Shown in pieces: positions 11,321 to 20,275 of a DNA stretch of 64,000 nucleotides. Both the position numbers and the translations under genes were made by a program. The stretch comes from Cydia pomonella (Eukaryota > Arthropoda > Insecta > Lepidoptera > Tortricidae). Location of the stretch: contig NC_084703.1 in the NCBI RefSeq assembly GCF_033807575.1, positions 3,658,001-3,722,000 of the forward strand, given 5' to 3'. A model generated the notes under the pieces. It had not been told where the DNA came from. It saw only the letters and a list, made by a program, of their open reading frames with translations, and did not search any database. How positions within the stretch are numbered: position 1 is the stretch's first letter; every line of letters starts with the position of its first letter.

Positions 11321-11672
11321 GCCCCAAACTAAGCAAAGCTTGTACTATGGGTACTAGGCGACGATACACATACGTATATAGATAAATACATACTTATATA
11401 CATAGAAAACACACACAGGAACGAATATCTTAGTTAAAATATCACACAAATAAATGCCCTTAGCGGGTTTCCAACCCGAAACCATCGGTCTCATAGGCAG
11501 GGCACCCACTAGGCCAGAACGGTCGTCTCTTAAATTAGTACCACTGAAAATCCGCAACATGGGAAAGGCCATTTTTTTTCTTTGTACATAAGTATGTATT
11601 TATCTATATACGTATGTATACCGTCGCCTTGCAACCATAGTACTAGCTTTGCTGTTTGGGGCTAGACCGATT
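11321..11672. mobile_element. tRNA-headed SINE copies, tail-to-tail arrangement
   Basis: The left part is a minus-strand SINE with an internal box-B-like GGGTTTCCAACCCG and a head near 11526 (CTGGCCTAGTGGGTG on the minus strand). The right part, 11580-11672, is a plus-strand 3' end with the same terminal block TAGTACTAGCTTTGC / GTTTGGGGCTAG. The two ends are inverted relative to each other. Confidence 0.6.
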
Positions 11673-11743
11673 TGTGTAAGATTACCTCCAAAATTATTTA
11701 TTTATTTAAGGTATAAAATCTTGGTAAAAAAAGAAGCGCTGGT

Positions 11744-12240
11744 GGCCTAGCGGTAAGAGCGTGCGACTTGCAATACAAGATCGCGGGTTCAAACCCCGGC
11801 TCATACCAATGAGTTTTTCGGAACTTATGTACGAAATATAATTTGATTTTTACCATGAAGGAAAATATCGTGAGGAAACCGGACTATTCCCAATAAGGCC
11901 TAGTTTACCCTCTGAGTTGGAAGGTCAGATGGCAGTCGCGTTCGTAAAAACTAGTGGCTAGATTAGTTGTCAAGCGGACAGGGATCGGAAACCGGTATTT
12001 TTTGTATGGGAACGAAAACGGTATTTTTTCGTTCTTTGTTAATTATTTCATTTCTAATTGGGCAATCTCATAATACGAAGTCGTAACTAAAAACACAACC
12101 GAGTCCTATATTTGGAGTATAAAATAAACCGAAATATATGTTTATTTCAAAGTTTTTCCATAAAACCGGTTCCGATCCCTGCAAGCGGACCCTAGGATCC
12201 CATAAGCCGTGGCAAAATGCCGGGACAACGATGATAATGA
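11744..12240 (+). mobile_element. tRNA-derived SINE, split by a hAT element
   Basis: The head GCTGGTGGCCTAGCGGTAAG and box-B-like GGTTCAAACCCC are RNA polymerase III promoter motifs. The body contains GAGTTTTTCGGAACTTATGT and GGTCAGATGGCAGTCGC. The 3' part, GCCGTGGCAAAATGCCGGG, resumes after a 203-bp insertion. A reverse-orientation partial copy lies at 20098-20275. Confidence 0.85.
11979..12181. mobile_element. Non-autonomous hAT element with 8-bp target duplication
   Basis: Termini CAGGGATCGGAAACCGG and CCGGTTCCGATCCCTG are inverted repeats flanked by perfect 8-bp direct repeats CAAGCGGA (11971-11978 and 12182-12189). CAGGG-type ends and 8-bp duplications are the hallmark of hAT transposons. 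It interrupts a SINE, so it is the younger insertion. No transposase is encoded. Confidence 0.9.
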
Positions 12241-12256
12241 AGGTATAAAATCTTAC

Positions 12257-12430
12257 CGCGTAATTTATCATACATTTTTTTCGTCATTCCATTTAAACTG
12301 TTTAAGTCGATGTGGTCATTTAATTTCTTAATGTCACAAGCAAGTGAGGTACACCTCCACCTGCCACCGACGCATTGGCATATGTTACATGCGATTTTCT
12401 TATATTCGTTTCCTTCGCATTCACGATTCT
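12257..12430 (-). CDS. Pacifastin-type secreted protein, exon 3 (canonical inhibitor domain)
   Basis: The exon begins after a poly-T tract and CAG (AG at 12432-12431) and ends at the strong donor CGCG|GTAAGA (GT at 12256-12255). It enters and leaves in phase 1, matching both neighbours. It encodes NRECEGNEYKKIACNICQC and then VGGRWRCTSLACD, which exactly fits the pacifastin signature C-x9-C-N-x-C-x-C-x6-C-T-x3-C. Pacifastin domains are small three-disulfide serine-protease inhibitors of arthropods that act in haemolymph, for example on the prophenoloxidase cascade. By alignment with locust inhibitors the reactive P1-P1' pair falls just after Cys-Thr, giving Ser-Leu here. That is an unusual P1, and the target protease is unknown. 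The domain is followed by a charged linker, KKLNDHIDLNSLNG. Confidence 0.87.
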
Positions 12431-12552
12431 CTGAAAAAAAAAATTGCATTACAAAAATGAAAACAAATTGGGCCTGAAGTTTCCTACATTACTAAATAAA
12501 CTATAGATAGTTGTAAATTATGCAATTATAAATTACCCATTTAGTTGTGTAC

Positions 12553-12882
12553 CATGGCTCGGAACCGGTTTTTAAAATACCGGTTTTTTTCGGTTTGCCC
12601 TCAAACTTTTATAAGAATGCGAAAGTTTTAAGAACTTTATTAAAACCTAAAAAAACGATTTATTGCACGAGCGACGCAATGGCTTGTCGGCCTGATGGCG
12701 TGCTACGTAAATATAGATCCGACATATTAAGAAACCGGTTTTTATTTTACTAAACAGGTTAATTTGACAATAACTGTTCTCATAAATTTAAAATAACGGT
12801 TTTTCGAGTGAAACCAAAATTAAAAGCTTTTGCGCCAAGTACACGATAACGGTTTGGAAATTTAATCGGTTTCCGAGCCTTG
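12553..12882. mobile_element. Non-autonomous hAT element with 8-bp target duplication
   Basis: Ends CATGGCTCGGAACCGG and TCGGTTTCCGAGCCTTG are inverted repeats flanked by the 8-bp direct repeat TTGTGTAC (12545-12552, 12883-12890). The ends resemble those at 11979-12181, so the two are related families. It lies in the pacifastin intron between exons 2 and 3. Confidence 0.88.
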
Positions 12883-12978
12883 TTGTGTACTATAGCACTG
12901 CATAGGTTACTAACTGTTTAAATTTTATTAATATAAAAAAAAATTCTCCCAAATGTGTTGAAAAACGTCGTATGGAAC

Positions 12979-13086
12979 ACGTGTGCATTGGTCATTACAC
13001 ACAACGGCTTTCTTATTGCGCGCTCACTTCTAGCTCACGCACACAATATCGCCTCGTGTGTAATATAATGACCAACGTAGCACACT
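12979..13086. mobile_element. MITE, family C (GTGTGCATTGGTCATTACAC ends)
   Basis: ACGTGTGCATTGGTCATTAC on the left is mirrored by TAATGACCAACGTAGCACAC on the right, around a core TTCTTATTGCGCGC. A second copy with the same core lies at 37853-37959. Confidence 0.75.
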
Positions 13087-13278
13087 TGTATCACATGTGT
13101 ACTATTTTTGTAAAAATCGTTTACTCTGAGATGTTCTTTTGACTATAGAGTGTGTATTTTAACACGACCATATATTCTAAGGGTAGTAGTATAGGCCCTA
13201 ATAAATTCATTTTATTGTATTGTATTATATACATGTACAGTGCAGTGATGTTAAATAATTATTTCTTAGGAATAGTAT

Positions 13279-13412
13279 AATCACCATCAGATATATCGGA
13301 GCAGCCAAGGCGCTCAGAAATATCTGAACACGCCTTTATTGTCAAGCGTTAGAGTGTGTGATCAGATATTGTTGAGCACCTCGGGCGCTCCGATATATCT
13401 GATGGCGAATTT
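13279..13412. mobile_element. MITE, family D (CCATCAGATATATCGGAGC ends), copy 1
   Basis: CCATCAGATATATCGGAGC is mirrored by GCTCCGATATATCTGATGG. Inner arms near CAGAAATATCTGAACACGCC also pair. Three further copies cluster at 42-44 kb. Confidence 0.85.
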
Positions 13413-13748
13413 ACATGCTACCATGTGAGGGCATTACAATGTTTTATTTCTAACCTTATACCTATGTTATGTTTTGTCAATTTTATGTTAATAGTACTAA
13501 TATTTTATGTTTAAAGATATTATACAATTTAATAATATGTTATTTAAATTTAAATTTATTTTAGTATATCTAATTGTATTTTGTGACATCTAATTGAATA
13601 TTTCATTCGCTATATTTACACGTATTTTTTACGAAAATTTTACAACTTTTATTTATAGATATTTAGCACTAAAACCTAAACCTCGTTTCAATTTGTGGTT
13701 GTATTAAAAATACATACTCTATGTTATACATGTTTTTGAGATTCTTAC

Positions 13749-15027
13749 TTTCATTGTGGTCCTCGCTTTTGCTGAATGCTGTCTTCAATTTTTTCACTTT
13801 CCCGGCTGCTTTGACATGTTTTGCTTTCATATTATTGCACCCTTTGTGATGCTCGTTTTGGCTTTTTCGTCCGAATACTTCTTTCCAGCCTACTTCAGCA
13901 AAATTGGGTGATATGATAATCACAGGTATCCGTTCAGCAAATTGTTCAGTTGCTTCATTATTGAGAACATACTGATGATTAAGTTCTAAATATTTATTTC
14001 CTTTGTTTTTAGGACTAACGTTTGCTATTTCTTTCATCAGTTTAAATTTACCAATCAAATCATCATTTCTCTCTTCAGAACTGGATTGAATCAGTTTTCT
14101 TTCTCGCTTTAATCCATGATATTTGTTTTCATGGTCTCTATTTAATTTAACTTTCTGATCTGACGCTAACTTTAGTATTATACCTAACATTGCCATTACG
14201 TCTTTTGATTGGTCTTTCCTATTGTTTATTAAAGAACCAAAGTCTGTTAAGTCTTTTTCAGTTTTACGTTTATCCATCAAATCATCTTTTCCCTCCTTAG
14301 AACTGGATTGGAACATTTCTCTTTCTAGCTTTAATACATGATTTTTGTATTCTTGGCCTATTTTTAGTTTATCTTTGTGATCTAACCCAAAGATTACTAT
14401 TATACCTAATATTGCCTGTTTCAATCTTAGTTTGTTGCTTAGACCTATTTGGTCTTTTGATTGATCTATCCCATTGTGTACTAAAGTACCTAAGTCTGGC
14501 AAATCTTTTATCACTTTACGTTTATCCATTAAATCGTCTTTCTTCTCCTTAGAACTGGATTGGAACATTTCTCGTGTTAGCTTGCATTCATGATGTTCGC
14601 TTTTGAAGTATCTTTTCAGTTTATCTTTCTCAACTGACCCTAACTTTAGTATTAAATCTGAGAATGCCTGTTTCAATATTAATAACTTCCTAAGATCTAG
14701 ATTCTCTTTTGATTCTCTTTGGTCTTCCCCACTGTGTAATAAATCACCGAAGACTTTTATCGCTTTAAGTATATCCTTAAAATTATCGTTTTCCTTTTTA
14801 GGACTCGAGTGGATAATGTGTCTTTCTGGCTTTAATTCATGACTTTTGCTTCCGCATTCTCTTTTCAGTGCATTAATGTAATCTGGCAGGACTAACTTGA
14901 GTCCGAATGCATTGCTAAGATCTACTTGCGTTTCTGAATCATCATTTGGAAGGCTCCGTTTCAACCATTTTTCTTTTTCAACACCAGTACAACCCGAAAC
15001 CTGACACTCGTTAATGAATAATGTCAT
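13749..15027 (-). CDS. Pacifastin-type secreted protein, exon 2 (long repeat-rich region)
   Basis: This exon supplies 426 codons of a 461-codon open frame that would otherwise stop at 13669. Donor A|GTAAGA (GT at 13748-13747) leaves in phase 1, exactly what exon 3 requires. Acceptor TTCCAG gives a start at 15027 in phase 0, matching exon 1. A stronger-looking acceptor, TGTCTAG (exon from 15072), would add 15 in-frame residues. The first residues complete a signal peptide (MTLFINECQVSG). The rest is Lys/Asp/Glu/Leu-rich with four degenerate repeats, marked by Ser-rich motifs near protein residues 85, 168, 252 and 326 (SSPKKE, FQSSSKEKKDD, FQSSSKEGKDD, IQSSSEERNDD). The period is 83, 84 and 74 residues. 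No known domain was recognised. Secretion and attachment to the pacifastin domains are inferred from splice phase and order. Confidence 0.8.
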
Positions 15028-15221
15028 CTGGAATTCAATATAAAGCAGATTCATGGGTATTTTTTGAAAAGTCTAGACAGACAGTAACAAATAAATAAAT
15101 AGATAAATATTATAGTGACCTTCTTAGACATTTTTTTTTATTTGGAGATCCAACAGCTTTGACATTAACATAGAAAAGTATAGTAGATACAGGGAGCCAA
15201 TTATTGGGACTCACAGGTAGT

Positions 15222-15395
15222 AGACAAATTGACTAAGTCCCACGGTAAGCCAAGATACTTGTGTTGTGGGTACTCAGACAACTATATATATAATATACAA
15301 ATATTTAAATACATAGAAACATCACGAACAAATCCCTGTGCTCATCACATAAATAAATGCCCTTACCGGGACTCGAACCCAGGACCATCGGGGTC
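15222..15395 (-). mobile_element. tRNA-headed SINE fragment
   Basis: It reads ACAAATTGACTAAGTCCCAC, then an ATATATAATAT block, then CCCTTACCGGGACTCGAACC. These are the 3' end and box B of the SINE seen complete at 33586-33855. The head is missing. Confidence 0.8.
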
Positions 15396-15597
15396 AACAA
15401 ACAACTACATTGTAATCTATTTTTTGAGTAAAAACTCAATATTTCTTACAAGTTTAGAAATATTTAATTTTTACTCACAATCAAGTGGGTTAATGATTAA
15501 AAACATGAAAAAAGTAAGCCAGATGACCACACAAAAATTTTAATTTTACCATACAAACCGTATGCGATAATTGTTATAAAACCTGACATACTTTATC

Positions 15598-15839
15598 TAC
15601 GGCATAAAAACGGCAAAAAAAATATGTTTGTTGTATGGGAGCCCCCCTTAAATATTTATTTTGTTCTGTTTTTAGTATTTGTTGTTATAGCGGCAACAGA
15701 AATACATCATCTGTGAAAATTTCAACCGTCTAACCATTACGGTTCATGGGATACAGCCTGGTGACAGACGGACCGACGGACGGACAGCGGAGTCTTAGTA
15801 ATAGAGTCCCGTTTTACCCTTTGGGTACGGAACCCTAAA
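15598..15839. mobile_element. GGGTTCCGT-type SINE-like element
   Basis: It contains GTTTGTTGTATGGGAGCC, TTGTTGTTATAGCGGCAACA, ACAGCCTGGTGACAGACGGA and the end TTGGGTACGGAACCCTAAAA, shared with the elements at 2579, 32487 and 62350. Confidence 0.8.
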
Positions 15840-16048
15840 AAATGTTTAGCGAATCAAATAATTTACCATATTAGAACATTCCTGAGAAGGAACTCTGCTT
15901 GGGATCTCGCTCAATGTCCAGAGAGTAGAGACACGTTGTATACCAAGCTATGGAGTGAATCTACGCAAAAGCATGTAAAATATAGAAAGCTGCAGCTAAA
16001 TAACACTATACCCTACTAATAAGGTTGCCAGAGTTCAACGAAACTGCG

Positions 16049-16135
16049 AAGTGTTAGGGTCGGCAACACGCATGCAACACTGGAGGCGCGCCGTATGCTT
16101 GTTTGCCATCGACATATTAATAAAAAAATTGCTTT
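16049..16135 (+). mobile_element. LINE 3'-end fragment
   Basis: GGGTCGGCAACACGCATGCA, then CGCCGTATGCTTGTTTGCCA, then an A-rich end. This is a plus-strand copy of the LINE 3' end described at 4501-4957, with an internal deletion. Confidence 0.7.
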
Positions 16136-16146
16136 TGGTTACTTAC

Positions 16147-16179
16147 CAAAATCGATAACAGGAATTTCATTTCACCCAT
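16147..16179 (-). CDS. Pacifastin-type secreted protein, exon 1 (start of signal peptide)
   Basis: Eleven codons encode MGEMKFLLSIL and end at a consensus donor TTTTG|GTAAGT (GT at 16146-16145) in phase 0. Joined to exon 2 at 15027 this gives MGEMKFLLSILMTLFINECQ, a textbook signal peptide, with cleavage likely near VSG/CTG. Met-4 (16170) is an equally plausible start. Two more in-frame Met codons lie upstream before a stop, so the true initiator is not certain. The full gene totals 557 codons across 33+1279+174+185 nt, an exact multiple of three. The exon is small, so the call rests on the donor, the phase match and the signal peptide it completes. Confidence 0.72.
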
Positions 16180-16330
16180 CTTGACTATTCCACACTGTTC
16201 GCTATATTGCATCAATCTAAAGCATTGATTCATACCGAATAATCACTTAATTGATTTGGGCGTGAAATATGATCATTAATTTGAAATTATAAAAGATAAC
16301 GGAATCGGTTTAAGTAAAATTATACATGGT
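16180..16330 (-). promoter_or_regulatory. Probable 5' UTR / promoter of the pacifastin gene
   Basis: About 150 bp separate the first exon from a family-B MITE. On the minus strand a TATA-like TTTTATAATTT occurs near 16294-16284 and overlaps a GATAA motif (plus strand AAAGATAAC). Either could serve transcription, but no start site is visible. Confidence 0.25.
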
Positions 16331-16434
16331 ATAGCTCGTGTCATCCACGATGACGCGCAGATTTGCCAAATCTAACCCATAATAATATGACAATACGAGA
16401 CAAGTCACGCGTCTTCGTGAATGACACGATCTAT
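16331..16434. mobile_element. MITE, family B, copy upstream of the pacifastin gene
   Basis: Inverted ends TAGCTCGTGTCATCCACGAT and CTTCGTGAATGACACGATCT. It lies about 150 bp upstream of the pacifastin start codon. Confidence 0.85.
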
Positions 16435-16512
16435 AACTGTTTGATGATTATTAATTTCATACCTAAGTTTATAGACATTTTTAAGAAGAGGCCAGAAAAC
16501 TAGAAGAGAGCA

Positions 16513-16821
16513 ATATATGTGACAGTCCATATCAAAAGAGACCTATTTCCTCGCACAACGTATCAGTATTGCGATACAACGAGAAAATGCCGCCAGCATC
16601 CTTGGTACAATGCCTCAAGAGCCTATTTTAGATATAAGCTAGTTATAGTAATCATCTGTATAATATCCATTATGTATATTGATATTGTAAATAAATATAT
16701 CAAAAGAGACCTTATGGTGGTTTGCGCTTACGTCGTGTAGTGCATTAATATTGGCGCGCCGCTATCAACAGCGTAAGCGACCTCGCCATAAGGTACCTTT
16801 TGATGTGCACTGTCATATATT
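16513..16821. mobile_element. MITE, family E, interrupted by a LINE
   Basis: Outer arms ATATATGTGACAGTCC and GCACTGTCATATAT are inverted, and the inner arms AAAAGAGACCTTATGG and CCATAAGGTACCTTTT also pair. A clean relative lies at 54097-54249. A 152-bp LINE tail interrupts the left arm. Confidence 0.8.
16545..16696 (+). mobile_element. 5'-truncated LINE with 16-bp target-site duplication
   Basis: It is flanked on both sides by ATATCAAAAGAGACCT (16529-16544 and 16697-16712). The insert begins inside a LINE C-terminus, reading FLAQRISIAIQRENAASI then LGTMPQEPILDIS and a TAG stop. It ends in a short 3' UTR and GTAAATAA. Long duplications and 5' truncation are typical of target-primed reverse transcription. 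An older frameshifted relative lies at 24288-24520. Confidence 0.9.
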
Positions 16822-17047
16822 ATGTCGCGCCATGCGACGTATGCGGCGGAAGATTTGATGATCGCATGCGTTTAATATTTTACCTTAATAACTGTGAAAT
16901 TATAATTCTGTTTAAAATTTAGCTTATCAAATCCCTCGGCTACGCTAGCTACTATTTTATACTAAAATTTTATTGCTGTGGGTTTCATGGGTTAATACAC
17001 ATTTACGAGGAGATATTGTTTGTTTGCGTGATTAAATGCATAAATAT

Positions 17048-17240
17048 CTGGGATCGGAACCGGCTTTTTGCTAAACCTTCGCAATAACCATGTATTTCGG
17101 TTTATTTTAGACTCCAAATGTAGGACTCAGTTGTGTTATTAGTGTATTATTCGATTTCCCAATTAGAAATGAAATAATTAACAAAAAATTTAAAAAATAC
17201 CGTTTTAGTTCCCATACAAAAAAGTCCGATTTCCGATCCT
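17048..17240. mobile_element. hAT-like element, degenerate
   Basis: Left end GGGATCGGAACCGG, right end TTTCCGATCC, plus an inner TTTCCGATCC-related arm, as in 11979-12181. No convincing 8-bp duplication remains. Confidence 0.6.
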
Positions 17241-17599
17241 TCACAAACAGTTTTGCACACTTGGACTTGGCTCTCAGATATGTTTTCACTAATAGCGCTT
17301 CTAAATTCTCTCGGCATTTTTAAAATTCAGTTAATAGAAATATTTGATATGGCAAACTTCCAGTCCAGCCTAGCTTTCAGCACAATGGGTCCGGTCGGGT
17401 CCCGTATCGGCCGATATTGGGCGGCCGACGTCTGGCGCTAGGGCGGGGAGCTGAACGGACACGTTGGCAAAGATTTTTTACGAATATATTTTTTACAAGT
17501 CTTTTACAAGACTCGGAATGACTTGATTCAAATTTAAGTTATGAGATTTGAAGAACATATAGGTACATAATTATTTAATTATATACATACAACACAGAC

Positions 17600-17712
17600 A
17601 AGTGTAAAAATATGGGTGCTCAAAAATATGTCCCATAGCTCGTATGTCGGCGAATTAAAAGCTATAGGACATATTTTTGAGTAAATTGGTTGGAACTATA
17701 TTTTTACACTTG
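17600..17712. mobile_element. Foldback element
   Basis: AAGTGTAAAAATAT and CTCAAAAATATGTCCCATAG are mirrored by CTATAGGACATATTTTTGAG and ATATTTTTACACTT, giving two nested stems. Confidence 0.7.
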
Positions 17713-17861
17713 ATTGTACATTTGTTAAGATATTCTTTTGTACTAAGTGTAAAACTATAATAAATATTGCTTTTTCTCATAGTTCTTGATTTGTTTTATC
17801 CCGAAATGATTACAGACTGATTTATCATTAATTTTAAATATAATATATTTAGCAAAAAAAT

Positions 17862-19326
17862 CATTTTTGGTACAGGCTTTTATCGCTGACTGTACTTTTT
17901 TCCACAGGCAACTAATACTCATCGAGCCAATTCTAAAAACGCACGCGAATTCCCAGGAGATGTAGCATTAGCATCTTATTTTTGGTAACTGTGTAACCAG
18001 TGACAAGTTTTATCTACTACCATAACTGCTAAGCGTAATCTCCTTGGAATTTGCGAATAGGTATAGCCAGGGGAATGAGATTGCTGTAGAATGACCCTAC
18101 ATACAAATACTAGCGACCCGTCCCGGCTTCGCAAGGGTAGGAAAGCGTAACATTTTATATGCCTAATTTTATTAATTAGCATAAAGACAATAAAATACTG
18201 AATTCGTAACTTAATTTCTAGTTACGAGCATTCGCTTTGAAAGTATATTATTGTCTTTCACTTTATTATGATTAGTGAAACGTGCGGTTCACGCTATGTA
18301 GGATTTTTGGGCGTGAAAGGAAGTGAATGCCTAGCATCAGTCGTGTCTATTGACTGGTGAAAACCGTAAGAAAATTCAGTATTAGTTTCGGAGTTTATCG
18401 CGAACTTATAGTCGAAGGCGAGGGACTTTTTAAATAATATGTACTTAGTGATACGCGGTGAAGCTAAAAATAGTGTAAAAAATAACCGAACAGTGTCTCA
18501 GCGGGTATCCAATCACTTCGGCAGATTGGTATCCGAGTCGGAACTTCTGGGAATAGACTTTTTTGGTGAAGACACTGAACTAAGCATACAGAGTCAGTGT
18601 AACTGGTGGGAAAAGATTAAACGGTGGCATTCTTAAATCAGGAAACTACCGGGCATGAAATACCAATAAATTTGTATCAGTAATAAAAGTCTGTAAAAAT
18701 AATCAACCGAGAAGTGTCCCAACACTGCTACCAGCGGGCATCCAATCTCAGCGGCAGATTGGTATCCGAGTTGAGGTCTTCTGGGAATAGACTTTTTTGG
18801 TGAAGACACTGAACTAAGCATACAGATATCAGTGTAACTGGTAAGGACAAATTACACGGTGGTATAATTTATTAAATCAGGAAACTACCAGGCATGAAAT
18901 ACGCATTAATTTCTATTAGGAATAAAAGTGTCCCAACACTGCTACCAGCAGCGGGTATCCAATCACAGCGGCAGATTGGTATCCGAGTCGGGGTCATTCC
19001 GGGAATAGACTTTTTTGGTGTAGCCTCTGAACTAAGCATACAGATGTCAGTGTAACTGGTGGGAACAGATTAAACGGTGGACTTAGCTTCGGAAACTATT
19101 GGGCATAAAATAAAGCGGGTTTTATATACATCACACGAGTATTTCAATGGGTTTTATTAAGTAGCAGTCACTTAAATTACAATTTCATAACACTTGCTCG
19201 AAAAAGATCTTACCTATTCATGCAGGTATATTAAAGGATTAGGCCTTAATTGTATTGTGATGAGTATTAGTTGCCTGTGGAAAAAAAGTACAGTCAGCGA
19301 TAAAAGCTTGTACCAAAAATGAAATA
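17862..19326. mobile_element. 1.46-kb element bounded by about 60-bp inverted repeats
   Basis: TTTTTGGTACAGGCTTTTAT, then CGCTGACTGTACTTTTTTCC and ACAGGCAACTAATACTCATC on the left, is mirrored at 19258-19324. The same terminal sequence occurs singly near 25709, 31973 and 61209. The interior carries a GACCCGTCCCGGCTTCGC motif at about 18115 and a three-unit tandem repeat. No transposase frame was found. Confidence 0.65.
18485..19130. repeat. Three-unit tandem repeat, about 225 bp
   Basis: The anchor GCAGATTGGTATCCGAGT occurs at 18521, 18754 and 18971, giving periods of 233 and 217 bp. Each unit contains GGGAATAGACTTTTTTGGTG, CTGAACTAAGCATACAGA and AGGAAACTA-like blocks. The units are partly diverged. 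No conserved open frame runs through them. Confidence 0.85.
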
Positions 19327-19699
19327 TTCTGCCAAAAACTTATTATTACATGAATGAGCTATGCTCTATGATCCTTTTTATCGCGTCCGTAGATAAGCAT
19401 ATGTTGCATGAGTATATGTATCCATGTGGGTCAAAATTATTATCGATGTCTTGTTTCTGTCCACTCTATGTGTTCTATCAAATGATAAAAAAATTCTAGT
19501 ACTATTGCATGGTTTTCTGTAGATTATAATTAACATGAGAAGAATTAAAAAATAAATTTTATCTCATACAAGAAGCTTCACTCCGTCACATTTTTTGGGG
19601 AGAATTTTGCCCCTCGTAAATATGTCAAAATTACTAAGTCAATCAATTTTGATGATGTAGACGACATTTTTCCTCGACTTGAAAAGAGAACATGGGTTT

Positions 19700-19830
19700 T
19701 GTACAGTCAGCGTCAAATACTTTGTAGCAGTCAAAGTGGCCAAATAGTTCGGTACACCATACTAAATATATGGTGTACCGAACTTTTTGGCTACTTTGGT
19801 TGCTACAAAGTATTTGACGCTGACTGTACA
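19700..19830. mobile_element. Near-perfect 131-bp hairpin element
   Basis: TGTACAGTCAGCGTCAAATA at the left is matched by TATTTGACGCTGACTGTACA at the right. Arms of about 55 bp pair with few mismatches around a short ATACTAAATATATGG loop. A fragment recurs near 31936. Confidence 0.85.
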
Positions 19831-20097
19831 TAGTATTTCATGCGTTTTACGTCATATCGAAGTAATCAAAAAATATAACAGGCTTTAAATGCAAGTTATG
19901 AAACAAAATGTAGAATTACGTTTAATAACAAAATTTCTTAAACCGGTGAATTTAATAACGCAAGTACGCACCAAGTAAAGAAATTATAAACTCAAATAAT
20001 ATCCTGAACGCCTTTATATCTTACAAGAGTTCGGTATAATACCTAGATTTCATTTCTTAGAGTACGCATTCAAAAATGTGTACGTTAACGGCACCAA

Positions 20098-20275
20098 TCC
20101 TTCACCTCGCGTTGTCCCGGCATTTTGCCACGGCTCATAGGAGCCTGGGGTCCGCTTGACAACTAATCCCAAGATTAGGCGTAGGCACTAGTTTTTACGA
20201 AAGCGACTGCCATCTGACCTTCCAACCCAGAGGGTAAACTAGGCTTTGTTGGGATTAGTCCGGTTTCCTCACGAT
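20098..20275 (-). mobile_element. tRNA-derived SINE, 3' part
   Basis: CCCGGCATTTTGCCACGGCT, AAAGCGACTGCCATCTGACC and GGTTTCCTCACGATAA are the reverse complement of the SINE at 11744-12240. The tRNA-like head is missing. Confidence 0.85.

Noticed and set aside
11744..11812. Possible functional tRNA gene
   Set aside because: tRNA-like, but continuous with a known-type SINE body that is repeated in reverse at 20098-20275.
15001..15023. A pacifastin half-domain at the start of exon 2 (ECQVSGC)
   Set aside because: Joining exon 1 shows these residues form the end of the signal peptide, so the Cys pair is not a domain remnant.
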